Assembly (NCBI RefSeq): GCF_048771995.1
Contig: NC_133030.1
Coordinates: 52,226,501 to 52,290,500 of the forward strand
Direction: 5' to 3'
Source: Taeniopygia guttata
Taxonomy: Eukaryota > Chordata > Aves > Passeriformes > Estrildidae
DNA length: 64,000 nt
The translations under genes were made by a program, and so were the position numbers. The notes below the pieces were generated by a model, which was given only the letters and a program-made list of their open reading frames with translations, did no database searches and had not been told where the DNA came from. This document shows positions 27,286 through 38,390 of this stretch, piece after piece; position 1 is the first letter of the stretch, and each line of letters starts with the position of its first letter.

Positions 27286-27397
27286 GAAAAAGAAAAAGAA
27301 AAAGAAAAAGAAAAAGAAAAAGAAAAAGAAAAAGAAAAAGAAAAAGAAAAAGAAAAAGAAAAAGAAAAAGAAAAAGAAAAAGAAAAAGAAAAAGAAA
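27286..27397. repeat. (GAAAAA)n hexanucleotide array, 18 units
   Basis: Eighteen units of GAAAAA directly abut the GGGAA array and end in GAAAG at 27394-27398, where unique sequence begins. The change of unit length from 5 to 6 and of composition from G-rich to A-rich is abrupt. Confidence 0.97.
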
Positions 27398-28419
27398 GCT
27401 CTTCTTCTGGTTTTGATTTACAAGTTTTAAGGCTCCTATAGCATCTGTGTTTTAAAAAAATCACACATTTTAAGTAGCACTGTTTTCCTATGTATAATGA
27501 AAATCATAAGGGAATAATATGACTAACAAATTGCAGTCAGGTAGTTAATTCTCAGCTCCTGTTAGCTGGCATTGATGCTTCAATTTTCCAGACTAGCTTG
27601 AATTACTTAATTCCTAGCTTTCATTGTTGTAAGTGGTATTCCTTATAATAATGCATGAGCAGTTGGGTATTTTTTTTTACCCTCATGTATTTTATGTATG
27701 TAGAATTTTTAATTAATGTTTATTTAGGGATAAAAAGAAGAGTTTTTGTATCATGGGAATGGCCAAATTTATCACACATGCTAATCTACTAGTGTCAGCA
27801 AAATTACCCTGGGGATATGCTTGGCTCTACGTATCACACTATCATATGTAATTCCAATAATGGGCATCTCCTGGGGAATAAGAGATAGAAACCAGAAGGA
27901 GAACCAGGAACTCCAGGGTAGGATGCTGGAACATGCTCTGACAGTGCCTGGCACTGGCCATCTCCTTCCAGGCAGTAGCCCTGGTGCACCGTAGCACCTC
28001 CCTAGCCAAGGGCCCCAGGCAGACCCGAGGCTGTGGCACTGCTGGTGATCCAGGGCCCTGTGCACAGCCAGGCAGAACTGGGCATTTGTTTTCTCCAGAA
28101 GACCAACTGTGAAGATTCCCACTGTGATTATCACACATGTAGGCTGATTCTGCAAAACATGTTCAGAACCACCAGAAATTTTAGCTAAGTGGAACTGGGA
28201 AGGTCAGATAGGTTGTGCCTTGCAAGGCACGATCAGAGAGCATAGATCAGAATCCTTATTAGGACTCTATCAATTATTTTGAAAGGATGGATATGCTTAA
28301 CAAGAAACTTAGCTGAGTATCTTTGTACACTCTACATTACCTATGCTATCAGTGTTTCAGTGTTTTTGCACCTACACTTAGAGGTAAAGAACAGAGAGAA
28401 CTAGAATTTAATCTGACTG
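27398..28419. other. non-coding DNA, nothing recognised
   Basis: Unique sequence. Frames at 27781-28155 minus (124 codons) and 27842-28138 minus are featureless. No repeat or RNA gene is recognised. Confidence 0.6.
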
Positions 28420-29700
28420 CTGCAGTGAAATACAATTAAAAATATTTCCATAAATACATTAGCAACAAAACAGGGCTAAGGGAAATCTCTATCCATTACT
28501 AGATATGAGGGGAAGCATAGTGACAAATGATGAGGGAAAGATGAGCTACTGAATGCCTTTGCCTCAGTCTTTAATAGTAAGATAAGTTGTTCTCCAAGTA
28601 ATCAGCCCCCTGAGCTCAGAGTGGGGAGGAGCAGAAAAAAAATCCATAATCCAAGAGGAACTGGTCAGCAACCTGCTACACCACTTAGACACAAATAAGT
28701 GTGTGGTGTTGGATGGGGTCCACCAAAGGCTACTGCAGGAGCTGACGTTCCCACAGAACTGTCTTGGGCAAGCTGGCTTTCCATGTTGTTCATGGGTCTA
28801 CTCTTCCCTGGTAAAAAGGTGGCTGGATGCCCATGCCCAGAGAGTGGTGGTGACTGGATTTACATCCAACTGGAGACAAGTCTCCAGTGATGTTCCCCAG
28901 GAATCAGTGTTGGGGCCAGTCCTGTTTAATATCTTTATCAATGATCTGGATGAAGAGATCAAGGGCACCCTCAGTCAGTTTTCAGATGACACCAGGTTGG
29001 GTGGGAATGTTGTTCTCCTGGAGGGCAGGAAGGCTCTGCAGAGGGATCTGGACAGGTTGGATCAATAGTGTGAGGTTAAACAAGACCAAGTTCTGTGCCC
29101 TGCACTTGTGTCATAACCTCCCCCTGCAGTACAACAGGCTGGGGACAGAGTGGCTGGAAATGGCCCAGTGAAAAAGGACCTGGAGGTGCTGGTGGCATTG
29201 ACTGAACAAGAGTTAGCTTGTGCCCCAGTGTACAAGAAGGCCAATGCCCTCCTGGCCTGTGTCAACAACTGTGGCCAGCAGGACCAGGGCAGGGCTTGTC
29301 CCCCTGTACTCAGCACTGGTGAGGTCACACCTCAAATCCTGTGTTGAGTCCTGGGCTTTTCACAAAAAGAGAGACATTGGAGCACGTCCAGAGAAGGTCA
29401 ATGGAGATGATGGAGAGTCTAGAGCACAGCTCTGATGAGGACTGTCTGGAGCTGGAGAAATGGAGGCTCAGGGGGGACCTTATCATTCTCTACAACCACC
29501 TGAAAGGAGGGTGCAGCCAGGCTGGGGGTCAGTCTTCCCTCTGAGGTAAAAAGCAATAGAACAAGAGGAAATAGCCTCAAGTTACTCCTGCATAGGTTAG
29601 GGACAAAGTTTACTGGTGGAATTGGCAATGCTGGTTTAACAGTTGGGCTCAATGATCTTCAGGCTATTTCCCAACCTAAACAATAATATGATTTTGAAGA
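28420..29700 (+). mobile_element. CR1 LINE, 5'-truncated, internally deleted
   Basis: This plus-strand CR1 copy begins in ORF2 and runs to near the 3' end. Landmarks in order are 'cctcagtctttaat' near 28562, the reverse transcriptase block near 28890-29000, the 'gtgaggtcacacctcaaat' stretch near 29320, 'acaaccacctgaaaggagg' near 29492, and the tail 'gggctcaatgatcttcagg' near 29645. The usual segment between 'aggttaggg' and the tail is largely missing, so there is an internal deletion near 29590-29640. Stops and frameshifts interrupt the frame throughout, and the terminal short tandem motif typical of CR1 ends is decayed. It is a dead, middle-aged insertion. The 5' limit is gradual and may be a little further left. 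Confidence 0.92.
28703..29068 (+). pseudogene. CR1 ORF2 reverse transcriptase fragment
   Basis: Decayed part of the reverse transcriptase domain of the CR1 at 28420-29700. In its native role this enzyme copies CR1 RNA into DNA at a nicked chromosomal target. The open frame of 121 codons holds, near residues 65-83, the string [19 protein letters not shown], the conserved LINE reverse transcriptase block. At residues 93-97 the catalytic-site block reads FSDDT, where active relatives have FADD or YADD. Both catalytic aspartates are therefore still spelled, but the preceding residue has changed. The frame stops at 29066-29068 and downstream matches to CR1 are in other frames. The N-terminal 60 residues align poorly and probably include frameshifts, and the apparent start is not a real initiation site. 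It cannot make a working enzyme. Confidence 0.8.
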
Positions 29701-30294
29701 AAAACTCTGCATAGATTAATTTTCATAGAAGTGGCTGAATAACTCCTCAAATTTGCTCCCAAAATTTCAACAATAGCATCAAGAAACCCTTTTAGTCTGT
29801 CTGTACACTCCCAAGAGAAAGGATTGTGGCATTACTTATATTTTGGATGACCCCAAGTGACTCTTTGTACTTAAAAAATAAAAACACATTCAAACAGCAT
29901 TGACTGGCCTCTCACTCTCAAATGTGCACATGTGCCCAATATTCAGTCAGTCCTGCTCAGAAACAGAATTGAAATTATTATAACCAACTCACCACTTGAT
30001 TTTTTTAAAGCCTTTTTCTGTGTCATTTGCACCTTTTCACCGGGTAGAATTACTTTGGTCTTTAAATTATATTTTCCTCATTGAATTTCTATGTTGCATG
30101 CTCCTTTGCATGTTTCATTGCTCAGCATTATCATTCATTAATGTTTCAGCTGCCTTCTTTTGTCTGCTGCCCTTCTCCTGTTAACATCAAGTTTCTTTGC
30201 TAGTCAAATAAGTTATCCCTCTCTTTTTATAAAGCCTTGGTTATGGCTTTAAAAAAATAAAAGCAAGAGGATACAAAATCTTCAAAAGGCTTAT

Positions 30295-30625
30295 TAGAAT
30301 TCAGTATGACTGGCAAGTGTCATTTAAAAAAAAGATACTGCACCTTTAATAAATTTAATCCACGTCTGATTACAGAGGAAGAAAGCTCTTTTTTAATCTT
30401 ACAGGTCTGGAATATTGCAATAACTGTTCCATCTGATTTTAAAAATAAGATTTGCTAAAGGTCAACGTATCTCCTGGCCACATATGCAGCAACATTGAAA
30501 TTTCCTTGGCCAGGGAATAAAAAGATTCTATCATTAAAAATAAAAGCGCAAGGACATCTTGCAAGCCCATAGGGTTTTTAGAAAGAGAAGGAGACATTTC
30601 GTTATCAACTAGCAATCATAAGATT
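30295..30625. promoter_or_regulatory. candidate conserved non-coding element
   Basis: This is a repeat-free A+T-rich block with many intact-looking short transcription factor cores: TTTAATAAATTTAATCC, CAAGTGTCATTT, ATTGCAATAA and TATCATTAAAAATAAAAG. It has no coding potential. The call rests on texture only, and cross-species alignment would decide it. Confidence 0.2.
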
Positions 30626-32094
30626 TTTAAGCAATATCTCTAATCTGCTTCTCTTCCCCCCACCCCCGCTCCCCACAGCCCCCCTTTCCTTTTCACATCA
30701 AGGTCTTTTTATCTTCCAATTTTGCATCTAAAGATGAGGTGAATGCCATTAGCTCAATTCAACCTCAAGTGTAGTCAGATGTGCCTGTGATTTCTGAAAA
30801 GCACTGTCTAAGGTCACATTAAAATGTATAAGAGCTTTTCTATTCCTGAGAAGGGGGCTTATTACCCATCCATGGTGTAAGGGAGTAATGTCAGTGGCCA
30901 TAGACTAGGGTGAAAACAAAAGAGATACCAGGGTTTCAGGCTTTTGTCAGAGAACCTCTCTGCCTCCCTTTTATTGCTGTCTAAAGCCCTACAGATAGCG
31001 CCACAGACTGTAAACTTGGGCAGCGATGGGGGAGAGAAAAACAAGTTAAACAGGCTCAGACTCTCCTCCCCTGAACCCTCATCTTTAAAAGCTTAACTCT
31101 TTCTGCAAAAATAAAATCTGAAAGCAGCTCTCCCCACCCACTGAGGGGTTTTGCTCCTCTCACTTCCCAGATGGGATCATTACCACCGTGGGGGCCACCA
31201 GAGCCCCAAGCCTGCCAGAGACAGAGGCACCCACATTGCTCTGAGCAGTGTTCTCGGAAAAGAAACCTGGTGAATACTCCTTGGGATTAGAGTCAGGACA
31301 AGATCAGAGCTGCCAAATTTGGCAGCAACTTAGAGTGCCATTTTTTTTTCCTTTAATTTAATAAGGGCTGCCAAGAAAAGTTAATGACTATTTACCTGGG
31401 CATACCTTGGCATTACCGTATTTTCCTGCAATTGAATTAAGGAGCTGTCACTCAGGGATAATGCGAGTCATCAGTAAAAAAAATTACAGTACCAACGCAT
31501 TCTGGTTTCCTTCTTTCTTTAGAAAAAAAAACAGTCAAAAGAAAAATTCAATCACAGAGCCTTTTCAAAAACAGATATTCATGGCCTGTTTTAAAACACT
31601 TCTCATATGTAATTGTATATTTTAGACTCAATTCCCATCTCAGACCTTTCTGTGTGATGTTATAGCTTTAAGTACCTTGTAGCTATCCCTTCAGGGCCAT
31701 GTGCATGGCTGACTTGCAGCAGTCTGATGTCTTTAAGAGACTGCAGGCATGCTCTTTCTACTGTACAATTCTGCACTGAACTCCCATGACCTGGTACAGA
31801 AGATATTCTCTCTTGGTGATCTACTGCTGAAGCTGCAGGTAGGCCTTTTCTGGAAAAACAAGGGATTATTTCCACAACTTCAACTGCCTTTTGCCCTAAG
31901 GAATGGGCAAGCTAAAAGCATGAGACAGGTTTTTTCCTCCTTTCTTTTTTTTCCCCAACAGCAGGTCTGATTCATCTCCTCTCCAAAGTACATTAAACAC
32001 AATCTAATTTATAAAGGGTGGGCCAAATGTATTCAGGGCATAATACTTCTGAATGCTACACTAGGAGTTAATCTGACCCATAATTTTCCACCTT

Positions 32095-32280
32095 GGTAAA
32101 TTTTCCCATCTTGCAACTGTGATGCCAGTTAAGTGACTCACTGTGATGAGATAATGTAGTGACTTAATTACCATTGTGAACAATGAAGTTACCGTGCCAT
32201 TTGTGCACCTTAAAATGGCTCACAAGCTAGTAAAGGTAATTCCTGGCTTTACTGTGTACCATGGAGCTTATTAGAGGGAG
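32095..32280. promoter_or_regulatory. candidate conserved element with paired SOX-type cores
   Basis: The palindrome CATTGT-GA-ACAATG at 32172-32185 gives two SOX-type ACAAT cores in opposite orientation. An AP-1-like site (GTGACTCACTG near 32135) and a TTAATTA homeodomain-type core (near 32165) lie just upstream. Function is inferred from motif clustering alone. Such short motifs also arise by chance in A+T-rich DNA. Confidence 0.2.
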
Positions 32281-34389
32281 TAATAGATTGATATATTTCT
32301 TTCTTTGTGACTAGGGTTAAGACCTTCTGCAATATTTTTTCATGGGACTATATTTTTTCAAATCTTGCCTCTGAACTCATTAGCTTTTTCCCATGCAAGC
32401 AACTCTCTGTGAAAAGGGATATAAGGCATGTTTGCAAACTCCAGGCAGCAACACAGATCTGTAATGCAGTCTGCACAATCATTGTGGCATGCAAAGAAAA
32501 TCACTCGTGCAAAGGAGGCTTTGACGTCTCTGAGATGTGTTTTGTCTCATAGACAACATTAGCTGGAGTGAAAATCACTCTGTTTCTATGTGCTGACAGA
32601 GCAGTTGACATGCACAGGTGATGCCACTATAGTTTTCATCTATTTCAAGTACAAACAGCAACGAATATTCAGCATCCCAGGCTTTCAGTCCAGGTAAGGC
32701 AAAACCTCTCCTCAAATTGCCCTGCTCAAGATGGTATCCAAAGGCTCTACACACTGCAGAGACAAAGCAAGCTCTTCTGACTCGTGTGGAAAGATACAGT
32801 GTGTTGTCCTTGTCCTTTCTTGAGAAAAAATTGCCATCAGTTGGACATCAACCATTCTGGCCTCCTGTGACAATAGATTAAAAAAAAAATGAGCTCTTGG
32901 GTACATCACTGTATTTACCCTATTTGTCCTTTGGTTGTGTCAGTGTTGTCACTTTCTGTGAAGCCCATGGAGCACGGACAGCCTTTACCCTGGCCTCACC
33001 ATGTCAAGCCAACACTTGACCTCAGTACAAAGCACACCTGGTGCCTCTCACAGGCCTGAAAGCGCTTCCTCTGCAGACTCCAGCTAGCCTGGGATCAGAA
33101 GGATGAGTTAAATACATAACTTCAAATATAGTCAAAGTTTCAGTAGGCTACTTGGTTGCTTTCCACACCCCACATGCCAAATACATCCTCTAAATTACTT
33201 CCTTATTTGTCATTTATGTACTTTTGAATTTTAATGAATAGTTCTCTCGTTCTTTGCCAAACTCCTATATTCATAGAAAGCTGGCATTTCACAAATATCA
33301 AAGAGTGCTGCTAAGTGAACCAACCTCAGAGAAACGCAGGAATCATCATTCAAATTCCTTCTTAAAACAGGAAAAGAGCTAAATGACATTTATCTGTTAA
33401 AATACAAATAATATTTCTGTTTATCCCTTCAGTGCTCCTGCACACCCTTAGAATGTCTCACAAAGTGTTTGTGCTGCAATTTTGTTATGATTATTTGAGC
33501 TCAGGTTTCAAAATCTGCAGCAGTATGAATCAGATTGGGATTTCAGTTTTCTGCTGTTCTTTTTAATAGGGAGGTTCATAAAGAAATTGACCCTTCTTTC
33601 TTTTTTGGCAGCCATTTGACAGTAGATCATCTTTCTTTTAGTAACCCACATCACTGTTTCCACAGTAATACCACAGTATTTCCACAGTAATACTGCAGAG
33701 CACAGACATATTGATAACTACAGCAATGTGAAATATTTTTTTCATACTCATCTTGTTTTGTTCTATTTATTTTTTCCTTTAGAAGGAAGGGGTTTTTTTC
33801 TGATAAGAAATCTCTGACTTAAGAAACAGCTATAATTTTTGTTTAGGGAAGATGAAAGACCTCCTCAGAGATCAAGGAAAATAAACAGGGAAAGAAACAA
33901 AGGTGAAATCAACCCAGGTGATTCTTTTCACAGAGCCTTCCAATACAAAGCATTGGCAAAGAAAAGCAAAGACAGCTATGAGACACTGAACACTGTATCC
34001 TCTTGCAGTACAGAGAAAAAAGATTTTAGAATAAAAAAGCATTTGTCTATCTTCTGTGATGGGAGATGGCTGCTTTGTTTAGATGGTCTCCACCAAAACA
34101 TAGACCGACAACTTCTCAGGTACAAAATTGGCTTGTTATGTGGGCTTTAAAACACTCTGAACGGAGAAGCTTTTACTTAATGCAAAGAATCAAGTGTGTG
34201 CTTTTAGCACACAAAGACAGAAGTTGAGGATCTGAAATCGGAGATGAATAGTAAGAGTACTAAAGTCATAAAGTAGCTCTATGTGAATGGAAATTCTGTA
34301 TGGGAAACAAGCAAGAAGAACTAGAAGTATCACTAAATAATGGAATATATGAGAGCAAGTGAAACCTTGTAAAATGATTCTCATAACCA

Positions 34390-34910
34390 GAATATCAGTA
34401 CAGACAGGTTCAATTTATATAGAAGAGATGCAATGGGAAGAGACAGAGGAGGGATGGTTTTGTATGTGAAAAACATCTCCAATGCCAGCAGATGACAATA
34501 TGAAAATGGAGAATAGGGTAGTGAAGTTTTTGGACAAAGACAAAAGGAATGAAAATCAAAGGGGAATCTACAGGAGGTAAATGCTATAGATCACCAAGAC
34601 TGGAGGAAAGCAAGAATAATAATTCTTGGACCAACTCTCAAGATATTGTAACCACAGGATACCCTCCCCACTAGAGAATATAATTTCCCAGATATTTACT
34701 GTGCAGTTAGAGCAAGATACAGGTTACATCAAAGAGATTTTTGAATAGTGTGGGAGACAACTTTATAAACCTGACAGGAGAGATTCCAACTGGTAGAAAA
34801 GTCAACCTGGAAGTAATTCTTCCTCAGAGGCTTGAATTAATCATCTAGAAGCGACCAGCAAAGAAATTCAGAATTACTTAACTACCATTTTCTTGCCCTG
34901 AGAGGAAGGG
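34390..34910 (+). mobile_element. ancient CR1/L2-like LINE, endonuclease-region remnant
   Basis: No single frame is open, but three short peptides typical of the AP-type endonuclease of CR1- and L2-like LINEs appear in the expected order on the plus strand. They are RGGMVLYVKN at 34445-34474, CYRSPRLEE at 34582-34608, and YNFPDIYC at 34679-34702. In known elements the corresponding blocks read like RGGGVALYV, VCYRPP and DFNFPDI. The three lie in different frames, so at least two frameshifts separate them. This indicates an old, heavily decayed copy covering only the endonuclease part of ORF2. Motif order makes chance unlikely, but the exact family and limits are uncertain. Confidence 0.6.
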
Positions 34911-35774
34911 ATTCATGGAAAAATATACATTTTAAGAAGCCATATTCTGAGTAGAAATGTAATTTAAATTCAATTCTCCTGCCTTCAAATCAGTGACAAA
35001 GCAACCATTGATTTTGTTCTTTAATGCTGGCTTCATATTTGTCTAGAAGTCAATTCACATTTAGATGAGAATTTGCAGCACACCAGTAATTCTGCATGAA
35101 GGGCAAGGATTCACCTATGAGAGGTTACAGAGACGCTGTCTGAGACACCAAACCCAGGTGCCAAATCTTACCACCTAGTCAAGAGAGACATCGCCCCAGG
35201 GTGTTCCAACCCACCTAAGATCTGATTGCCCTCTGGATACAAGTAGGATTCTGTGTGAAACACCTTAGGGCACCCACAGTTAGGAAGAATTAATCCTCTG
35301 ATGGATCCTCACGCGGATGCTGTTATGCTTCCACTAAGAATATTTTTATGTGAAGCAGTTAACTCTGACAGTATCCATATGGAGACCGGATAGGAAATAG
35401 TTTCAGTGTTGCATACTGTAGCCTACTTTTCCTATCTAAAGAAGACTGACGGATATATTAAAATTCATCTGTGAGAAACCAAGCTGTGAAATCTCAAAGT
35501 ACATAGGAAGTGATTGTTTTTAGGGTCCACATTAAATTCTCTGCCACTGTTTAACCTTCAAATTGTGGTCTGGGGTATTTCTTCCCATTTTTGCTTTTGA
35601 AGCTAGAAATAAAGCTTTCAGGCAGAGGCAGTACACTGGCTTCTCTTACTGACATCTTTCCATCTCTTTTTCTGAGACAGATTACTTCTCTGTCTTCTTC
35701 CCAGTGGATTCATGCATACATTTTCCCCCACTTAAATTAATCTTTAGTCAATAAGAATGAATGATTGCAGTGTA
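34911..35774. other. non-coding DNA, nothing recognised
   Basis: No open frame of note and no clear repeat match. The decayed LINE at 34390 may extend a little into this stretch, but I see no landmark to support it. Confidence 0.5.
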
Positions 35775-36130
35775 CACCCTATTCTAGAGATTCATTTCAT
35801 GCCATGTGTAGTATCATTGATAATTTGCTATTTCTACTAGGTATGTCTTACCTGGGATTTCATTTGCCTTTTTTACAACCACATCATTGCCAATGGCTTA
35901 GGCACATCTCTGTGTATTAGTTTGCAATGGCTGAGATGCAGGCATATGTCTTCTGTTTAAATGAGTCTCCTTTCTTCTTGAAGAAATTCTTGTTACTGTT
36001 TCCTAAGGGAAGTACTTTGCACTTTGTACTACTAAATTTAAACAAATTTCTAGTACTAATAGTCTCCAGATCATTTGTATTTCTGCTTCTCCCAGCTTTT
36101 GGAAGCACAGAGCCAGTTATACAGTGATGA
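35775..36130 (-). mobile_element. ancient CR1-type LINE fragment
   Basis: The plus strand carries antisense CR1 landmarks in order: 'tttcatttgccttttttac' near 35860, 'gaagtactttgcactttgt' near 36010, 'agtctccagatcatttgta' near 36060, and 'cttctcccagcttttggaa' near 36087. These correspond to the segment of old sauropsid CR1s that encodes the region after the reverse transcriptase. The copy is strongly diverged with no open frame. Family level is reasonably supported; subfamily cannot be told. Confidence 0.55.
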
Positions 36131-38089
36131 TGGAAACTCTCATGGCTTCTTGTAGCATGAAATCTAGGGCTAGCAGCAAAGCCTAGAACACAGAGAAAAA
36201 TCTTCAGACTGTGTAAATCAGCAAAGCTTCTTTGATTCAGTTTTCACAAGGATGTGGCTCTAAATCTCTAGCATGTGTTCAAAAATGCAGCCCAGTTAAT
36301 GTGGAAGAAAATCCAAGTACTATTGTTCTTTTGAAGACTGAATATTATTATTCATGAAATGCACTGGGACAACAAAAATCTCATAAAGAAAAAAACAAAC
36401 AACAAAAAAAATGTAACATTTAAAATTAACTTGAAGATTTTTATCTCAGTATGGAAAATAATTTTTCTACCATAGATGTTAATAAGTGTTCCCTTATGCA
36501 GACTAACTTGAAAAGAATACAAATGTCATAATCTGGATTAAAATCATTTCTACTCTATTTGAGATATCCATCTTGTAATCAAGAATATCCAGGTCCCCCT
36601 TTCACAGGCACTGCTATATTCCCCAGGGGTTTTCCATGCTGAAGTTAACATATGCAGGAAGAAAATTTAGACAGAGTGAGACTTAGAGCACTAACACACA
36701 GGGCTGGAATTCATATACACGTGAAAAAAAATGGATGAACTAATTTTAAAACTGTGTTTGCTAGATGCACTCTGTCTCTTAAGGGCTGTCTGTTGCCTCT
36801 CCTGGGTTCTCAGAGATCTCTGTGAGCTGAGAATTGCAGCCTCTTACTGGATAATCACCAAGGCAGCTTGTGATAAGTATCACCCACAGTGAAGGAAGCA
36901 GTTCAGAGTTTCTGAAGGCAAGGTAAATAGGCTTCCATTAATTGGAAAGAGCATTCTTTAATTACTTTTCTAGCCTGGACTAGCCTATTCTAATATATAT
37001 CATAATTCAGAATACAGTAACTAATGTCTACAGAATTTTCATTACAAAGGATGAAGACCTGACTTTTTGGGAGCCAAGGGTAGTTATGCCACTGCTTTTA
37101 ACAAGGTCAAGAACTCACCACAGATAAAGCTGTTCCTCACCAGCTCTCTGTGCTTGTGTGAGCAAGAGCAAGTCACTGCTCCAGACTCCTGTGGTCTCTC
37201 CCACAGCTTCTTTTTAGATTCAAGCCCATTAGCACAGGGGCTGCCTCCCCAATTTGTTTGACTGGACTAAGAGGGTGGGAAGGGCACCAGACGAAAGGTC
37301 TCAAAGTAGTTTTAAAAGGCTATTAAAAATTTAAAATAAATGTAAGAAAGTTTTTTGAGCACTGGACACATAACATAAAACCCACCCTGGGTCAGACAGC
37401 AATCTGCCCAGCATGTGCCCAATCTGGGATGTCTGGGGAAGCAGCAGAGATGCAGCTCCAGGCTGGGCCTTGTCTCCAGTTTACCTGCCAAACCTCCCTT
37501 AATCAGTTCTAAAGATCCCATGAAGCAGAGTTTATGTTCTGAAACATATGGTTTAGCAACTACCAGCAGAATTTCAGGAATCTGTCTAATTCCTTTTTTT
37601 AACTCCTTTTTGCTTTTCACTTCCACCATATCTTATTCTCCATTTTGATTAAGTACTGCACAAAAAAAAAAAAATTTAAAAAAAAAGAAGGCTTTGTTGT
37701 TTTAAACCTAGTAATTTAACTGAATTGTGAAAATCAGAGTCTAATCCTTCCCTAATGATATTCTCTGCAATATTAATTATATACCCTCAAAAGTTCCTTT
37801 CCAAGCTAAAAAGTCCATTTTTTTCCAGTCCACGGTGTATGGAGGGTATTCCTGCATCTGGTAAAGCACACCACATTTCTCCATAATTGTATTCAGTATT
37901 TAAGGTACAGATATGCCATGAACATGCATAAGAATATAAAAAAGCTTATAATTCCCACTATTCTTTATCTAAACAGTCCTAATCTTCCCTTTGCCTTTCT
38001 TGAACTGACCATTCTGAACAGCTCTCTGGAATTATTTAAACTTCTCTGGGTAGCTATAACATCCTGTCCATAGATACAAATAGACATGA
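36131..38089. other. non-coding DNA, nothing recognised
   Basis: Unique sequence with A-runs near 36390-36410 and 37661-37686. Frames are under 106 codons and featureless. Confidence 0.6.
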
Positions 38090-38390
38090 ACAGACAAGGA
38101 TTTTAAGGATAATTCCTCCCTCTCTAACTATTTTGCAGCTACCACCATTGAATTTCATTTTCCATCTAAAAACAGAGTCTCTCTGGATCATGGGATACTT
38201 CGATCAAAGCTACTAAATGTATCTATCAGAGTGTAGCTATCAGAATTCAATTTTGGTAGATAACACTCTTCATTTTTTTTTTTTAATAATTGATCCTATT
38301 TTATCCTACTTAACTCCAAATTATTCAAAAGTCTGACTATGTTACATAGTCCAACTGGAGTTCCCACTGAAAATAGGAAGCAATATTGAT
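38090..38390 (-). mobile_element. possible ancient CR1/L3-like LINE fragment
   Basis: The plus strand shows 'gaatttcattttccatct' near 38148, 'gagtctctctggatcatgg' near 38176, then 'ttattcaaaagtctgac' and 'agtccaactggagttccca' near 38320-38365. The spacing resembles antisense sequence from the reverse transcriptase region of old CR1/L3 elements (the 'gaatttcatctgccat' to 'gtacagatccctggggga' interval). Divergence is high and the call is tentative. Confidence 0.38.

Larger units (their letters stand above)
29701..34389. other. unique non-coding DNA
   Basis: No gene or interspersed repeat is recognised. Frames do not exceed 103 codons (33839-34150 plus, featureless). Two subregions look less decayed than the rest and are listed separately: 30295-30625 and 32095-32280. 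Confidence 0.6.

Noticed and set aside
26172-27464. Long open frames on both strands (430 codons minus, 393 codons plus)
   Set aside because: They are produced by the period-5 and period-6 purine repeats, which have no stop in these frames, and the residues just repeat the unit. Not coding.
35775-36130. Open frame 35927-36127 plus considered as a small gene
   Set aside because: It lies antisense within an old CR1 fragment and has no recognisable domain.
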